A stretch of 64,000 nucleotides of DNA from Streptomyces sp. NBC_00425 (lineage in GTDB: Bacteria > Actinomycetota > Actinomycetes > Streptomycetales > Streptomycetaceae). Shown piece by piece: positions 26,518 through 34,780 of this stretch; within the stretch, counting starts at the first letter, position 1; each line of letters starts with the position of its first letter. A program made the translations under genes and the position numbers. The notes under the pieces were generated by a model. The model worked only from the letters and a program-made list of their open reading frames with translations, was not told where the DNA came from and ran no database searches. The stretch lies in the NCBI RefSeq assembly GCF_036030735.1, contig NZ_CP107928.1, positions 8,928,001-8,992,000 of the forward strand, read 5' to 3'.

Positions 26518-26853
26518 ATGGGACGAGTACCGCGCACATCCCGTGACGAAACGGCCCGGATCTTCGCGCTTCAGGAGGAGGTCGAGCAGCTGAAGGCGGC
26601 CGTCGCCTCCCACGCGGTGGTCGACCAGGCCATCGGAGTGGTCGTGGCGCTGGGGCGGATGACGCCCGACGAGGGCTGGGCCGTGCTGAAAGAGGTCTCC
26701 CAGCACACCAACGTCAAGCTGCGCAGCGTCGCCGAGCTGATCCTCCTGTGGGGGCGCCGGGGGGAGCTGCCCCCGGACATCCGGGCCGAACTGGAGGACG
26801 TCCTGGACCGGCACGGCCCCACGCAGGTCCCGGGCGCGCCCCCGCTGGAGTAG
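26518..26853 (+). CDS. Small ANTAR-domain protein
   Basis: A 111-residue protein with an N-terminal coiled helix (FALQEEVEQLKAAVASHAVVDQ) leading into an ANTAR-like three-helix bundle: AIGVVVALGRMTPDEGWAVLKEVSQHTNVKLRSVAELI (described, not spaced). ANTAR domains bind paired hairpins in nascent RNA and prevent termination. No sensor domain is attached, so activity would have to be set by a partner. It converges on the second SigB-family gene (16 bp). The ATG at 26518 has a weak GGGG site; a GTG at 26515 is an alternative. Confidence 0.75.
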   Translation: MGRVPRTSRDETARIFALQEEVEQLKAAVASHAVVDQAIGVVVALGRMTPDEGWAVLKEVSQHTNVKLRSVAELILLWGRRGELPPDIRAELEDVLDRHGPTQVPGAPPLE

Positions 26854-26869
26854 GGGGCCCGCCCACGGG

Positions 26870-27664
26870 TCAGCCGCCCTCCTCGGCGCCGATCTCCTCG
26901 CGCAGCCGCTCGAAGCAGCCGCTCAGCAGGCGGGAGACGTGCATCTGGGAGATGCCCAGCTGCTCCGCGATGCGGCTCTGCGTCATCCCCGCGAAGAACC
27001 GCAGGTACAGGATCGTCCGTTCGCGTTCCGGCAGGGCCCGCAGACAGGGCGCCGCGGCCACCCGGTCGACGACGGTGTCGTAGCCGGGGTCGGGGTCGCC
27101 GAGCGCGTCCTCGAGGGCGTAGCCGTCGGTGCCGGGCAGTTCGGCCTCCAGCGACAGCGCGGAGAAGCACTCCAGGGCCTCGGCGCCGGTGCGCACCTCG
27201 TCCTCGGTCAGCTGGGCGTACGCGGCGATCTCGGCGATCGTCGGCGGGCGGCCGGGGATGGTCTGCGACAGTTCCTTGCCGGCGTGCCGCACCCGGTTGC
27301 GCAGGTCCTGGACCCGGCGCGGCACGTGCAGCGTCCACATGTGGTCACGGAAGTGCCGCTTGATCTCGCCGGTGATCGTGGGCACCGCGTACGCCTCGAA
27401 GGCGCGCCCGCGGTCCGGGTCGTAGTGGTCGACGGCCTTGACCAGCCCCAGCGCCGCGACCTGGTAGAGGTCCTCGAGGGCCTCGCCGCGGCCGCGGAAG
27501 CGGACGGCGATCCGCTCGGCCATGGGGAGCCAGAGTGCGACCAGTTCGTCTCTGAGCGCCCGGCGCTCGGGCCCGTCGGGCAGTCCGGCGAACCGTGCGA
27601 AGGACTCGCCCGTGTCCGGGGCGTCGTCATGGGGATGCTGCTTGGTTCGGACGGTGGCACGCAT
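26870..27664 (-). CDS. SigB/SigF-family RNA polymerase sigma factor (second)
   Basis: A 264-residue sigma factor. Region 2 includes RIAVRFRGRGEALEDLYQVA and AYAVPTITGEIKRHFRDHMW; region 3 includes IPGRPPTIAEIAAYAQL; region 4 includes LPERERTILYLRFFAGMTQ with helix-turn-helix IAEQLGISQMHVSRLLSG. It is a paralogue of the factor at 9976. The ATG at 27664 has GGGAGG 8 nt upstream. It diverges from the MarR gene at 27927 over 262 bp. No dedicated anti-sigma gene is adjacent, unlike the first factor, so it may be controlled by the ANTAR neighbour or by unlinked HATPase proteins. Confidence 0.92.
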   Translation of the reverse strand: MRATVRTKQHPHDDAPDTGESFARFAGLPDGPERRALRDELVALWLPMAERIAVRFRGRGEALEDLYQVAALGLVKAVDHYDPDRGRAFEAYAVPTITGEIKRHFRDHMWTLHVPRRVQDLRNRVRHAGKELSQTIPGRPPTIAEIAAYAQLTEDEVRTGAEALECFSALSLEAELPGTDGYALEDALGDPDPGYDTVVDRVAAAPCLRALPERERTILYLRFFAGMTQSRIAEQLGISQMHVSRLLSGCFERLREEIGAEEGG

Positions 27665-27895
27665 CACGCGCACCTCCCTCAGGGAGGATGCCGGTGAAAA
27701 GGCGGACACCGTGGGAATCGCGTACTCGGACGGATCCAGGACACCCGGGGCCGGCCGTTGCGGCGGTCCCACGGACGTGCCTCCTGTCCGAAGCACTTAC
27801 CTGTAGTTTCCCTCGTTCGGGCCCCTTGAAACAGATTTGTCCTCTTTGTCGCTTTGTCTATCACCCTCCTGGCCCTTGGCCCCGTCTTGGAAGGA

Positions 27896-27916
27896 TTACC
27901 TCTGACACAGAGGTAA
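27896..27916. promoter_or_regulatory. Perfect MarR-type operator
   Basis: Arms TTACCTCTG (27896-27904) and CAGAGGTAA (27908-27916) are exact reverse complements separated by ACA. The site ends 10 bp before the MarR start codon at 27927, where it would block transcription or initiation of the gene itself. Autorepression is the likely mode. Confidence 0.75.
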
Positions 27917-27926
27917 CGTCGGTCGG

Positions 27927-28382
27927 GTGGAGGAGAAGACGTTCCCGGAGGAGCTCGCCGACGCGCTCGTCGGCGTCCAGCGGCTGCTCAGACGGCGGCT
28001 GCGAGCCGGTCTGACCGTGCCGCGGCTGCGCGGCGCCGAGGTCGAGCTGCTGCGCCTGGTCGAGACGCGCCCCGGCGTCGGCGTCTCGGACGCGGCGAAG
28101 GAGCTGTACCTCGCGGGAAACTCCGTCTCCACGCTCGTCAACCGGCTGGTCAGGGACGGACACCTGCTGCGGGAGACCGACCCGGCGGACCGGCGCGCCG
28201 CCCGGCTGCAGCTCACCGAGGCCGCCGAGGTCCGGCTGCGGGCCTGGCGGGAGCGGCGGTCCGCTCTCGTGGAACGGCATGTCGCCCGTCTGGACGCCGC
28301 CGACCGGGCGGCCCTGCGCGCGGCGCTGCCCGCCCTGCGCGCGCTCGCCGTCGATCTGCACGAGGAGGCCGAGGACTCATGA
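27927..28382 (+). CDS. MarR-family regulator of a lost ABC transporter
   Basis: A 151-residue MarR protein. The winged helix spans about 30-105, with recognition region VSDAAKELYLAGNSVSTLVNRL and wing LRETDPADRRAARLQL. The GTG at 27927 follows the perfect operator. Its stop overlaps the next start by 4 bp (ATGA). That next gene is a collapsed drug-efflux ABC transporter, matching the common MarR-DrrA-DrrB operon. The regulator appears intact although its target operon has been deleted. Confidence 0.88.
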   Translation: MEEKTFPEELADALVGVQRLLRRRLRAGLTVPRLRGAEVELLRLVETRPGVGVSDAAKELYLAGNSVSTLVNRLVRDGHLLRETDPADRRAARLQLTEAAEVRLRAWRERRSALVERHVARLDAADRAALRAALPALRALAVDLHEEAEDS

Positions 28383-28645
28383 CGGCCGACGGCAGCGCAG
28401 CGGACGCCGTCGCCTGCACAGGGCTCACGCACGCCTTCGGGAACACCCCCGCCGTCGACGGGCTCGACCTGACCGTCCGGGAAGGCGAGGTCTTCGGCCC
28501 TGTGGCTGCTGATCTTCGGTCAGACCTTCACCCGCCTCGAGGCGATCCCCAGCGGCGGCATCCCCAGGCGATCACGATGCCGCTCTTCTTCGGATCCAAC
28601 GCCCTGTACCCGGTGGACGTCATGCCCGGCCGGCTCGCTGATCTT
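28379..28645 (+). pseudogene. Remnant of a DrrAB-type ABC transporter operon (two internal deletions)
   Basis: Three fragments are joined. (1) 28379 to about 28500 encodes about 41 residues of an ABC ATPase N-terminus (VACTGLTHAFGNTPAVDGLDLTV, read in parts), ending before Walker A. (2) About 28500-28565, in a different frame, encodes LWLLIFGQTFTRLEAIPSGG, typical of the first half of DrrB-like permeases. (3) 28565-28645, back in the first frame, encodes QAITMPLFFGSNALYPVDVM, typical of the C-terminal half of the same permeases. The Walker motifs and most membrane segments are missing, so no functional transporter can be made. Confidence 0.8.
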
Positions 28646-28720
28646 GTCCGCGACGTGATGTGCGGCACGCCCTCGGCAAGCCGCTGCGGACTTCGTCGGC
28701 GGATAGTGCCTGCGCACGGC

Positions 28721-28750
28721 TTGATCAGCGATCAAAGGGGGCGAAGCCCC
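28721..28750. repeat. Two adjacent inverted repeats at the end of the transporter remnant
   Basis: TTGATC (28721-28726) and GATCAA (28730-28735) are exact inverses around AGC. Directly after, GGGGC and GCCCC flank GAA (28738-28750). The second could act as a small terminator. Local base use differs from flanking genes. Confidence 0.4.
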
Positions 28751-28831
28751 TGGCCACAGCGCATTCCGCTCATTTGACAGTGCGATCGGCGCACGGATAG
28801 GAAGCAGCCGGTAGAAGTCGAGAGGTGCACC

Positions 28832-29353
28832 GTGTACGAGCCGAACGTGGTCGGGGACTGGCAGGAGTACGACGAGCATGCCGGTCTGCGGGTCCGCGTC
28901 CACCGCCTGGAGCAGAGCGAGCCGCCGCGGGGGCGCGACGACGCAGCCGAGGGGCTGACGTACTTCTGTCTGCGGGTGACGGTCGAGAACCGCGGCGACG
29001 GCCACTCCACGATCCACCTCGAGGACGGCCAGATCGACGTCCGGCTCGGCCCGGACGGCGAGAGCGCGTTCATCGACTGGCGCAACTCGCAGTTCATCGA
29101 GGGCTTCGACGTCTACCCGCTGCGCCGGGCCACCGCCGTGCTGTACGCGGCGGGAGCCGAGGCGTCCCTGAAGCAGGTCGACGTCCAGATCCAGCTGCGG
29201 GTGGACGACGACTGGGCCGACCGCCGGCTGTGGAGCGGCGGCATCGGACTGCAGGAGGGCTCCGGCGGCGCCGCGACCGGTGCGGGACGCGAGAGCCTGG
29301 CCCGCCAGGTCAGCAACTTCCTGCGCGACCAGGCCGAAGAGGGCACCGCCTGA
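28832..29353 (+). CDS. Conserved hypothetical protein (unknown function)
   Basis: A 173-residue soluble acidic protein with no signal peptide. Its core, about residues 15-130, is predicted mostly beta: LTYFCLRVTVENRGDGHSTI, then IDVRLGPDGE and VDVQIQLRVDDDW. This resembles an Ig-like or DUF4352-like sandwich that lacks a lipid anchor, but no family is recognised. The C-terminal tail ESLARQVSNFLRDQAEE is helical. The GTG at 28832 has GAGAGG 5 nt upstream. It stands alone after the transporter remnant and converges on the hemC-like gene. Confidence 0.7.
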   Translation: MYEPNVVGDWQEYDEHAGLRVRVHRLEQSEPPRGRDDAAEGLTYFCLRVTVENRGDGHSTIHLEDGQIDVRLGPDGESAFIDWRNSQFIEGFDVYPLRRATAVLYAAGAEASLKQVDVQIQLRVDDDWADRRLWSGGIGLQEGSGGAATGAGRESLARQVSNFLRDQAEEGTA

Positions 29354-29377
29354 CGGCGGCCGCCCTCCGTGCCGGTC

Positions 29378-29400
29378 GCCGCCGCGCGCTGATCGGCGGC
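29378..29400. terminator. Candidate bidirectional terminator
   Basis: GCCGCCG (29378-29384) and CGGCGGC (29394-29400) form a 7-bp stem with a 9-nt loop between the convergent genes ending at 29353 and 29408. Confidence 0.4.
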
Positions 29401-29407
29401 GGTGCGG

Positions 29408-30352
29408 TCAGTGCGGGATGCCGTCGATGATCTCGCGGGCGCCCTGACGCAGCAGCGCCACCGCCACGGACGTGCCGAGGGTCGCCGGGTCGAGACGGCC
29501 CGCCCACTCGTGGGCGTTCAGCCGGGTCTTGCCGTCCGGAGTGAACACGCAGGCCCGCAGGGACAGTTCACCGCTGCGGTCCACCCGCGCGAAGCCCGCG
29601 ATCGGACTGTTGCAGTGGCCCTGGAGCACGTGCAGGAACATGCGCTCCGCCGTGGCCTCGCGGTGGGTCGCCGGGTCGCCCAGGGCGCTGACCGCGTCGA
29701 TGAGGTCCGTGTCGCCCTCGCGGCACTGCAGGGCGAGGATGCCCGCGCCGATCGGCGGCATCATCGTCTCCGTCGACAGCACCTCGCTGATCACGTCGTG
29801 CCGGCCGATGCGCTCCAGGCCGGACACCGCGAGCAGCAGCGCGTCCGCCTCGCCCGCGGCGAGCTTCTCCAGCCGCCGGTTGGCGTTGCCGCGGAACGGC
29901 ACGCACTCCAGCTGCGGGTGGGTTGCGGCGAGCTGGGCGATCCGGCGCACCGACGAGGTGCCGACGCGCGTCCCGTCCGGCAGCTCGTCCAGAGTGAGGC
30001 CGCCGGGGTGGATCAGGGCGTCACGGATGTCGTCGCGCCGCAGGAACGCGGCGAACACGGTGCCCACGGGCAGCGGTCGGTCGGCGGGGACGTCCTTGAC
30101 GCAGTGCACCGCGAGGTCCGCCTCGCCCGCCAGCAGCGCGGCGTCGACCTCCTTGGTGAACGCGCCCTTCCCCTCGACCTGGGAGAGGTCTCCCATCCAC
30201 TTGTCGCCGGTCGTCCTCACGGGCACGACCTCGGTGCGCACACCGGGGTACAGGGTGGTCAACTCCGCGCGCACCCGCTCCACTTGGGCCAGTGCCATGG
30301 GCGAGTCGCGGGAGACGATGCGGATCAGTTCCGGAACGGACATGCGGGACAC
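29408..30352 (-). CDS. hemC: Hydroxymethylbilane synthase (porphobilinogen deaminase) paralogue
   Basis: A 314-residue enzyme that would polymerise four porphobilinogen molecules in tetrapyrrole synthesis. Key elements are kept: catalytic Asp87 in AVHCVKDVP, substrate Arg pair in [11 protein letters not shown], and the dipyrromethane cofactor Cys247 in [11 protein letters not shown]. Several normally invariant positions differ: the N-terminal GTR-K-S reads [10 protein letters not shown], and PA-GQGALA reads [10 protein letters not shown]. It is stand-alone rather than in a hem operon. This suggests the second, divergent copy known from some streptomycetes rather than the housekeeping enzyme. 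GTG 30352 has GAGGG 6 nt upstream; ATG 30343 is an alternative. Confidence 0.8.
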   Translation of the reverse strand: MSRMSVPELIRIVSRDSPMALAQVERVRAELTTLYPGVRTEVVPVRTTGDKWMGDLSQVEGKGAFTKEVDAALLAGEADLAVHCVKDVPADRPLPVGTVFAAFLRRDDIRDALIHPGGLTLDELPDGTRVGTSSVRRIAQLAATHPQLECVPFRGNANRRLEKLAAGEADALLLAVSGLERIGRHDVISEVLSTETMMPPIGAGILALQCREGDTDLIDAVSALGDPATHREATAERMFLHVLQGHCNSPIAGFARVDRSGELSLRACVFTPDGKTRLNAHEWAGRLDPATLGTSVAVALLRQGAREIIDGIPH

Positions 30353-30415
30353 GATAGACCCTCGCGGCTCATGCCTCGCTAAACTCCCGCTTTCCGTGGA
30401 CGTCTGCGGCGGGCG

Positions 30416-30883
30416 TCAGGGGTTGACCTTCAGAGTGAAGCGTCGCTTGTCCGCGCCGAGGGCCCCGCGCCGGGCGTAGAAGCGGATCGCCCCCTCGTTC
30501 CAGACGGGGGTCTGCCACACCACCTCGGCCAGCCCTCTGCTCCGGGCCTCGGCCGCGACCGCGTCCATCAGCAGGGCGCCGATGCCCAGCCCCCGATGGT
30601 CGGGCGCCAGGAAGAGGCAGTCCATGTGCAGGTACTCGCGCGCCTCCCAGGTGGAGAGTTCGGGCGCGCAGGTGGCGTAGCCGACGATGGCGCCGTCGGG
30701 GAGCTCGGCGACCAGGCAGCACAGGCGGGGCGCCGCCGCGTCGAAGAGGAGTCCCGCCAGCCGCTGGGCGAGGTCGGGCACGGGCGGGTGGTCGGCGCGC
30801 TCGTACTCGGCGTGCTGGGCGGTCAGTTCGGCGACCCGCGGCAGATCGGCCCGTTCGGCGTGCCGTACCCGGGCGGCGATCAC
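30416..30883 (-). CDS. GNAT-family N-acetyltransferase
   Basis: A 155-residue acetyl-CoA-dependent transferase. Motif A reads MDCLFLAPDHRGLGIGALL (pyrophosphate-binding R-G-L-G-I-G), with motif B in VVWQTPVWNEGAIRFYARRG, as in spermidine/diamine-type acetyltransferases. The substrate is unknown. The GTG at 30883 has AGGGGAC upstream. It lies 63 bp upstream of the hemC-like gene on the same strand, so they could be co-transcribed. Confidence 0.85.
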   Translation of the reverse strand: MIAARVRHAERADLPRVAELTAQHAEYERADHPPVPDLAQRLAGLLFDAAAPRLCCLVAELPDGAIVGYATCAPELSTWEAREYLHMDCLFLAPDHRGLGIGALLMDAVAAEARSRGLAEVVWQTPVWNEGAIRFYARRGALGADKRRFTLKVNP

Positions 30884-31049
30884 CTGACCGTCCCCTCTAC
30901 CGTGTCCGCCCTCATCGGAGGCCGGGCGGGGGAGTGCGGCGCCTGCGCGGACGTCGCCGTCGGGAGTCCCTCATGAAGATCCATCCGGTCATCATGCCCG
31001 CCAGGACGGCCCCGGACGCCATATCCGGGGCCGAACCCTGCGGGTGCGG

Positions 31050-31826
31050 CTATGCGTTGGGGTCGAAGGCGACCCCGGAGGGCAGGGCCTTCGACAGGTG
31101 GCCGGCGAAGCTGTCGTCCCGCAGGCCGAAGTGGGCGCTGCCGAAGTCGTAGGAGACGAGCTTGTCGCGCAGGCCCGCCGGATAGCCGTTCCAGCCGACG
31201 AGCGGGGGGTACTGCCAGACGCCCCGGTGGTTCTCCGGCGGTTCGTCGCCCGGGCCCGCGGTCCGGAAGCAATGCGTGCTGATGCCGTCCTTGTGGTAGA
31301 CGACCTTCGCGTGGGTGCCCTCGAAGCGGACCGAGGACGCCGTGTGCACGGTGAACGAGCCGTGGTTGGACGTCGATACGTACTGGACCCGGCCGTCCTG
31401 CACCCAGACCACGACGTGCTCCCAGTCGTGCCGGTGCCCGCCGAGGCTGACGCCCGGGAGCGCCTGGTCCTTCTCGAAGTACAGCCCGTAGAGGTAGGCG
31501 CACCAGCCGTTGTTGCACTTGTAGCGCGAGTAGGTGTTGGTGGAGGCGAGGTCGGAGGCGTCGCGGCAGTTGCCGTTGAGCGCGCCCGTCGGCTTCAGCC
31601 CGCCGTTGATCGTGCCGTCCGGGCCGATCGCGGCCGTGGAGTAACACCCGTCCGTGTCGTAGTCGAAGGCGGGCTGGTACGCCAGTTCGTCGGCCTCGGC
31701 GTTCTGCGGCAGCGCCGGGGGAGGGGCGGCGAAGGCGGTGGCGGGGACGGCGAGGACGAGTGCGGCGGCACCGGCGAGCCCGGTGAGCCATCTCCTGCGG
31801 TGGGCCTTGAACCTGCGTGCGGACAC
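31050..31826 (-). CDS. Secreted NPP1/NLP (necrosis- and ethylene-inducing-like) protein
   Basis: A 258-residue protein with a Sec signal peptide (HRRRWLTGLAGAAALVLAVP, cleavage near ATAFA-AP). The NPP1 domain follows and includes the hallmark heptapeptide GHRHDWE at residues 130-136, then VVVWVQDGRVQYVSTSNHG. In plant-pathogen NLPs this motif lines the Mg/Ca-binding cavity needed for cytolysis through glycosylinositol phosphorylceramides. Cys pairs at about 61/88 and 104/109 suggest disulphides. The GTG has GGGAG 5 nt upstream. Such genes occur in many saprophytic streptomycetes, so toxicity to plants cannot be inferred. Confidence 0.92.
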   Translation of the reverse strand: MSARRFKAHRRRWLTGLAGAAALVLAVPATAFAAPPPALPQNAEADELAYQPAFDYDTDGCYSTAAIGPDGTINGGLKPTGALNGNCRDASDLASTNTYSRYKCNNGWCAYLYGLYFEKDQALPGVSLGGHRHDWEHVVVWVQDGRVQYVSTSNHGSFTVHTASSVRFEGTHAKVVYHKDGISTHCFRTAGPGDEPPENHRGVWQYPPLVGWNGYPAGLRDKLVSYDFGSAHFGLRDDSFAGHLSKALPSGVAFDPNA

Positions 31827-31970
31827 GGAGTTCTCCCTCGGTTTGCGGGCGCAGCCGAACGGCTGTGGGGGGAAAGGGAGTTCAGCTTCCTCGTTTTCGG
31901 GTGCCGCGCCAAGAGGTCCGCAGGGGGTTCGTGGCGCAGGACGTCCCGCGGCCGGGGATCCGGTGCTGGG

Positions 31971-32951
31971 TCAGGCGGAAGTGTCCGGAAGGTCGGCCGC
32001 CGACTCCTGCGGCGTCAGGTCCGGTCGCAGCCGCAGCCAGGACGGCTGGCGCAGCAGCCCGGCCCGGGTACGGGTGCTGTAGCGGACCTCGCCGACCAGC
32101 CGGGGCACGACCCAGTGCGCGCCCGGCGCCCGCGGCACGGCGTCGAACGGGCAGGCGTCGGTCGAAGCGGCCCGCAGCAGCGCGGCGAGTTCGGTGCGCT
32201 CGGCCTCGCTCCAGCCGGTGCCCACCCCGCCCACGTAGCGCAGTCCCGTCGTGGCGCGCTGCCCGACGAGGAGGGCGCCGGGCAGTCCGGTCAGCCGGCC
32301 CTTGCCGGGGAGCCAGCCGCCCACCAGGACGTCCGCGACGCGCATGTTCCGGATCTTGATCCAGGACCGGGAGCGCACCCCGGGCTCGTACGGGGAGTCC
32401 AGCCGTTTGCAGACCAGTCCCTCGAGACCGTGCGCCCGGGTCGCCTCCAGGGCCTCACGCCCGTGGCCGACCAGTGCGGCCGGCGTCGACCAGCGGGCCC
32501 CGTCCAGCGCGAGCGCCTCGAGCCGGGCTCGGCGCCGGGTGTAGGGCAGGGACAGCAGCGAGCGCCCGCCGAGATGCAGAACGTCGAACAGGACCAGGTG
32601 CACGGGCGCCGTCGCGGCGAGCCGCGCGGCCTTTCCCGGCGCCTGCACCAGCCCCATGCGGGACTGCAGCAACTGGAAGTCGGCGCGGCCCTCTTCGTCG
32701 AGGGCGAGCACCTCCCCGTCCAGCACGGCCGGCGTGCGGCCGAGCGCCTCGCCCAGCGGCCACAGCTCCGGATACGCCCCGGTGATGTCCTCGCCCGAAC
32801 GGGCCCGCAGGACGACGCTTCCGTCGCCGGCGAGGTACGCCACGGCCCGCTGGCCGTCCTGTTTGGTCTCGTAGGCCCACCGGGCGTCCTGGGCGGCGGG
32901 CGGCAGCCGGCCCGGGGTGGCGAGCATGGGGGCGATGCGAGGAAGGGTCAC
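31971..32951 (-). CDS. ATP-dependent DNA ligase
   Basis: A 326-residue ligase with adenylation and OB-fold domains. Motif I is YETKQDGQR with nucleophile Lys30. DGEVLALDEEG (motif III region), LEGLVCKRLDSPYEPG (motif IV) and SWIKIRNMRVADV (motif V) follow in order. It lacks the polymerase and nuclease domains of full LigD, so it resembles the stand-alone ligases that act in actinobacterial NHEJ or repair. No ku or polymerase gene is nearby. The start is uncertain: GTG 32951 gives the usual short N-terminus, and GTG 32984 or an internal ATG at 32894 are alternatives; none has a clear ribosome site. Confidence 0.85.
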   Translation of the reverse strand: MTLPRIAPMLATPGRLPPAAQDARWAYETKQDGQRAVAYLAGDGSVVLRARSGEDITGAYPELWPLGEALGRTPAVLDGEVLALDEEGRADFQLLQSRMGLVQAPGKAARLAATAPVHLVLFDVLHLGGRSLLSLPYTRRRARLEALALDGARWSTPAALVGHGREALEATRAHGLEGLVCKRLDSPYEPGVRSRSWIKIRNMRVADVLVGGWLPGKGRLTGLPGALLVGQRATTGLRYVGGVGTGWSEAERTELAALLRAASTDACPFDAVPRAPGAHWVVPRLVGEVRYSTRTRAGLLRQPSWLRLRPDLTPQESAADLPDTSA

Positions 32952-33158
32952 GGGTGAGGTGTGGACGCGGACGGACCGCCGCACGCGAAAGCCGCGCCGG
33001 TTTCGCCTGAACGGCTGTGCGCCGCCGCCGGCCCGTGGGCCTGCGCTTCACCGGCCGTGCGGCAGCCGTGGGAGCCGTGGGCGGCGCCCGGGATCGACCG
33101 TGGGACGACCGCGCGGGGTCCCCGTACGGAGCGGACCGCGACGTCCACAGGCAGTTAC

Positions 33159-33171
33159 TTGAGTTACGCAA
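33159..33171. promoter_or_regulatory. Candidate MarR operator
   Basis: TTGAGTTACGCAA is a near-perfect inverted repeat (TTG-GT-AC-CAA). It lies 12 bp upstream of the MarR start at 33184 in an AT-rich patch, consistent with autoregulation. Confidence 0.45.
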
Positions 33172-33183
33172 TAAGATGGTAAA

Positions 33184-33711
33184 ATGCGTTCCATGCCCAC
33201 CGAACCGCTCCCGCTGCCCTCCGTCGCGTCGCCGGAGGTGATCGAGATCGAGCGCGCGCTCACTCGCGTCACCTACCTGAGCACCCGGGCCCGCATGCAC
33301 GACCGGCTCATGGCGATCGCGGGCATCTCCCTGGACCGCGCGGCCGTGGCCCTGCTGCGGCAGGTCGCCGACTCGGAGCCGCAGCGGCCGGGGGAGCTGG
33401 CCCAGCGCCTGGGCGTCGAGGCCTCCCACGTGACCCGCACCGTGCAGCAGCTCCAGAGGACCGGATACGTCACCCGGGCGCCCGACCCTGACGACCGCCG
33501 CGCCCAGCGGATCCAGCTCACCGAGGCCGGTCGCGACGCCGTCGACCGGATCCGCGACGCAGGCGCCCGGGGGATGCAGCTGGCGCTGAGCGACTGGGGC
33601 CGGGAGGACCTGGGCCGCCTCGCCGCACTCTTCCACCGGATGGCCGACGACTTCCTCTCCCACGCCGCCGACGAGGAGAGCGAGCGGTCCGGCACGGCCC
33701 CGGGCGCCTGA
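33184..33711 (+). CDS. MarR-family transcriptional regulator
   Basis: A 175-residue MarR protein with N-terminal dimer helices and a winged helix at about 60-125 (RPGELAQRLGVEASHVTRTV, wing TRAPDPDDRRAQRIQL). The ligand and targets are not predictable. The ATG at 33184 is close to an ATG at 33193 that could serve instead. It diverges from the DNA ligase gene (232 bp), and no efflux pump or metabolic gene is directly coupled, so it may act only on its own promoter and on distant genes. Confidence 0.85.
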   Translation: MRSMPTEPLPLPSVASPEVIEIERALTRVTYLSTRARMHDRLMAIAGISLDRAAVALLRQVADSEPQRPGELAQRLGVEASHVTRTVQQLQRTGYVTRAPDPDDRRAQRIQLTEAGRDAVDRIRDAGARGMQLALSDWGREDLGRLAALFHRMADDFLSHAADEESERSGTAPGA

Positions 33712-33935
33712 CGCCCGCCCCTCGAGCCGACCCGGCGGCGCGGAGGGAGCCGGAGCCGGCCGGGCGGCGTGCCGACGGGCTGCCCCGGCCCACCTCGGGG
33801 GCGGCGCCCGGCCCGGTGCCTGCAACATCGGTGCCACCGGGGCCAGTTGGGGCGGTGCGCTGTGACGACCCCGCCGCCGGAACCCGGTCTACCGTCCAGT
33901 AGTGTCGACCGCAAGGTCATCTGAGGAGGAACCCC

Positions 33936-34316
33936 GTGTCCAGGTCCGAACGCTCACCCCTGCTGCTGGCGGGCCTGCTGGCCACCGCAGGTGTCGCGCA
34001 TTTCGCCGCGCCGCGCTCCTTCGACGCGACCGTCCCGCGCGCGCTGCCCGGCTCGCCCAGGGCCTGGACGTACGCGAGCGGCGTCGCCGAACTGGCGCTG
34101 GCGGCGGGAGTGGCCCTGCCGCGGACCCGGAAGGCGGCGGCGCTGGCCACGGCCGCGTTCTTCGTCGGGGTCTTCCCCGCCAACGTCAAGATGGCGTGGG
34201 ACTGGCGGCACCGTCCCGCCGCGGTCAAGGCCGCCGCCGTCGGTCGCCTGCCCCTGCAGGCCCCGCTCGTCATGTGGGCCCGCAGCGTCGCGAACGGAAC
34301 GGAGGGACGGGCATGA
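33936..34316 (+). CDS. DoxX-like membrane protein
   Basis: A 126-residue integral membrane protein with about four hydrophobic helices, beginning PLLLAGLLATAGVAHFAAP. ASGVAELALAAGVALP and ALATAAFFVGVFPANVKMAW are characteristic of small DoxX/SURF4-related proteins. These are implicated in thiol or redox homeostasis. The GTG has GAGGAGGA 6 nt upstream. It overlaps the peroxiredoxin gene by 4 bp (ATGA), so they form a coupled redox pair. Confidence 0.8.
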   Translation: MSRSERSPLLLAGLLATAGVAHFAAPRSFDATVPRALPGSPRAWTYASGVAELALAAGVALPRTRKAAALATAAFFVGVFPANVKMAWDWRHRPAAVKAAAVGRLPLQAPLVMWARSVANGTEGRA

Positions 34317-34780
34317 GCAAGGCTCCGCAGACGGGCGACCTCGTCGAGGACTTCGCCCTGAAGGACGAGACCGGCACCCCGCGCAGTCTGACCGAACTGC
34401 TCGCCGACGGGCCGGTGGTCCTCTTCTTCTATCCCGCCGCCCTGACCCCGGGCTGCACCGCCGAGGCGTGCCACTTCCGCGACCTCGCGGCGGAGTTCGC
34501 AGCCGTCGGGGCGCAGCCCGTCGGCATCAGCGGGGACTCCGTCGACCGCCAGCAGGAGTTCGCCGACCGGCACACCCTCGGCATGCCGCTGCTGTCCGAC
34601 GAGGACGGGACGGTCCGGGAGCGGTTCGGCGTGAAGCGCGGCTTCTCGCTGGCTCCGAACAAGCGGGTCACCTACGTCATCGGGCAGGACCGCACCGTCC
34701 TGGAGGTCGTGCGCAGCGAACTGCGCATGAACACCCACGCAGACCGCGCCCTCGACGCGCTGCGCGCCCGTCGGGCCTGA
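34313..34780 (+). CDS. bcp: Peroxiredoxin Q / BCP-type thiol peroxidase
   Basis: A 155-residue peroxiredoxin that reduces hydroperoxides with thiol reductants. FFYPAALTPGCTAEACHFRD contains peroxidatic Cys48 and resolving Cys53, spaced as in BCP/PrxQ. The family normally reads P-x-x-x-T/S-P-G-C-T; here the residue order is PAALTPGCT. It is translationally coupled to the upstream DoxX-like gene (ATGA overlap). Length and motifs are complete. Confidence 0.93.
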   Translation: MSKAPQTGDLVEDFALKDETGTPRSLTELLADGPVVLFFYPAALTPGCTAEACHFRDLAAEFAAVGAQPVGISGDSVDRQQEFADRHTLGMPLLSDEDGTVRERFGVKRGFSLAPNKRVTYVIGQDRTVLEVVRSELRMNTHADRALDALRARRA

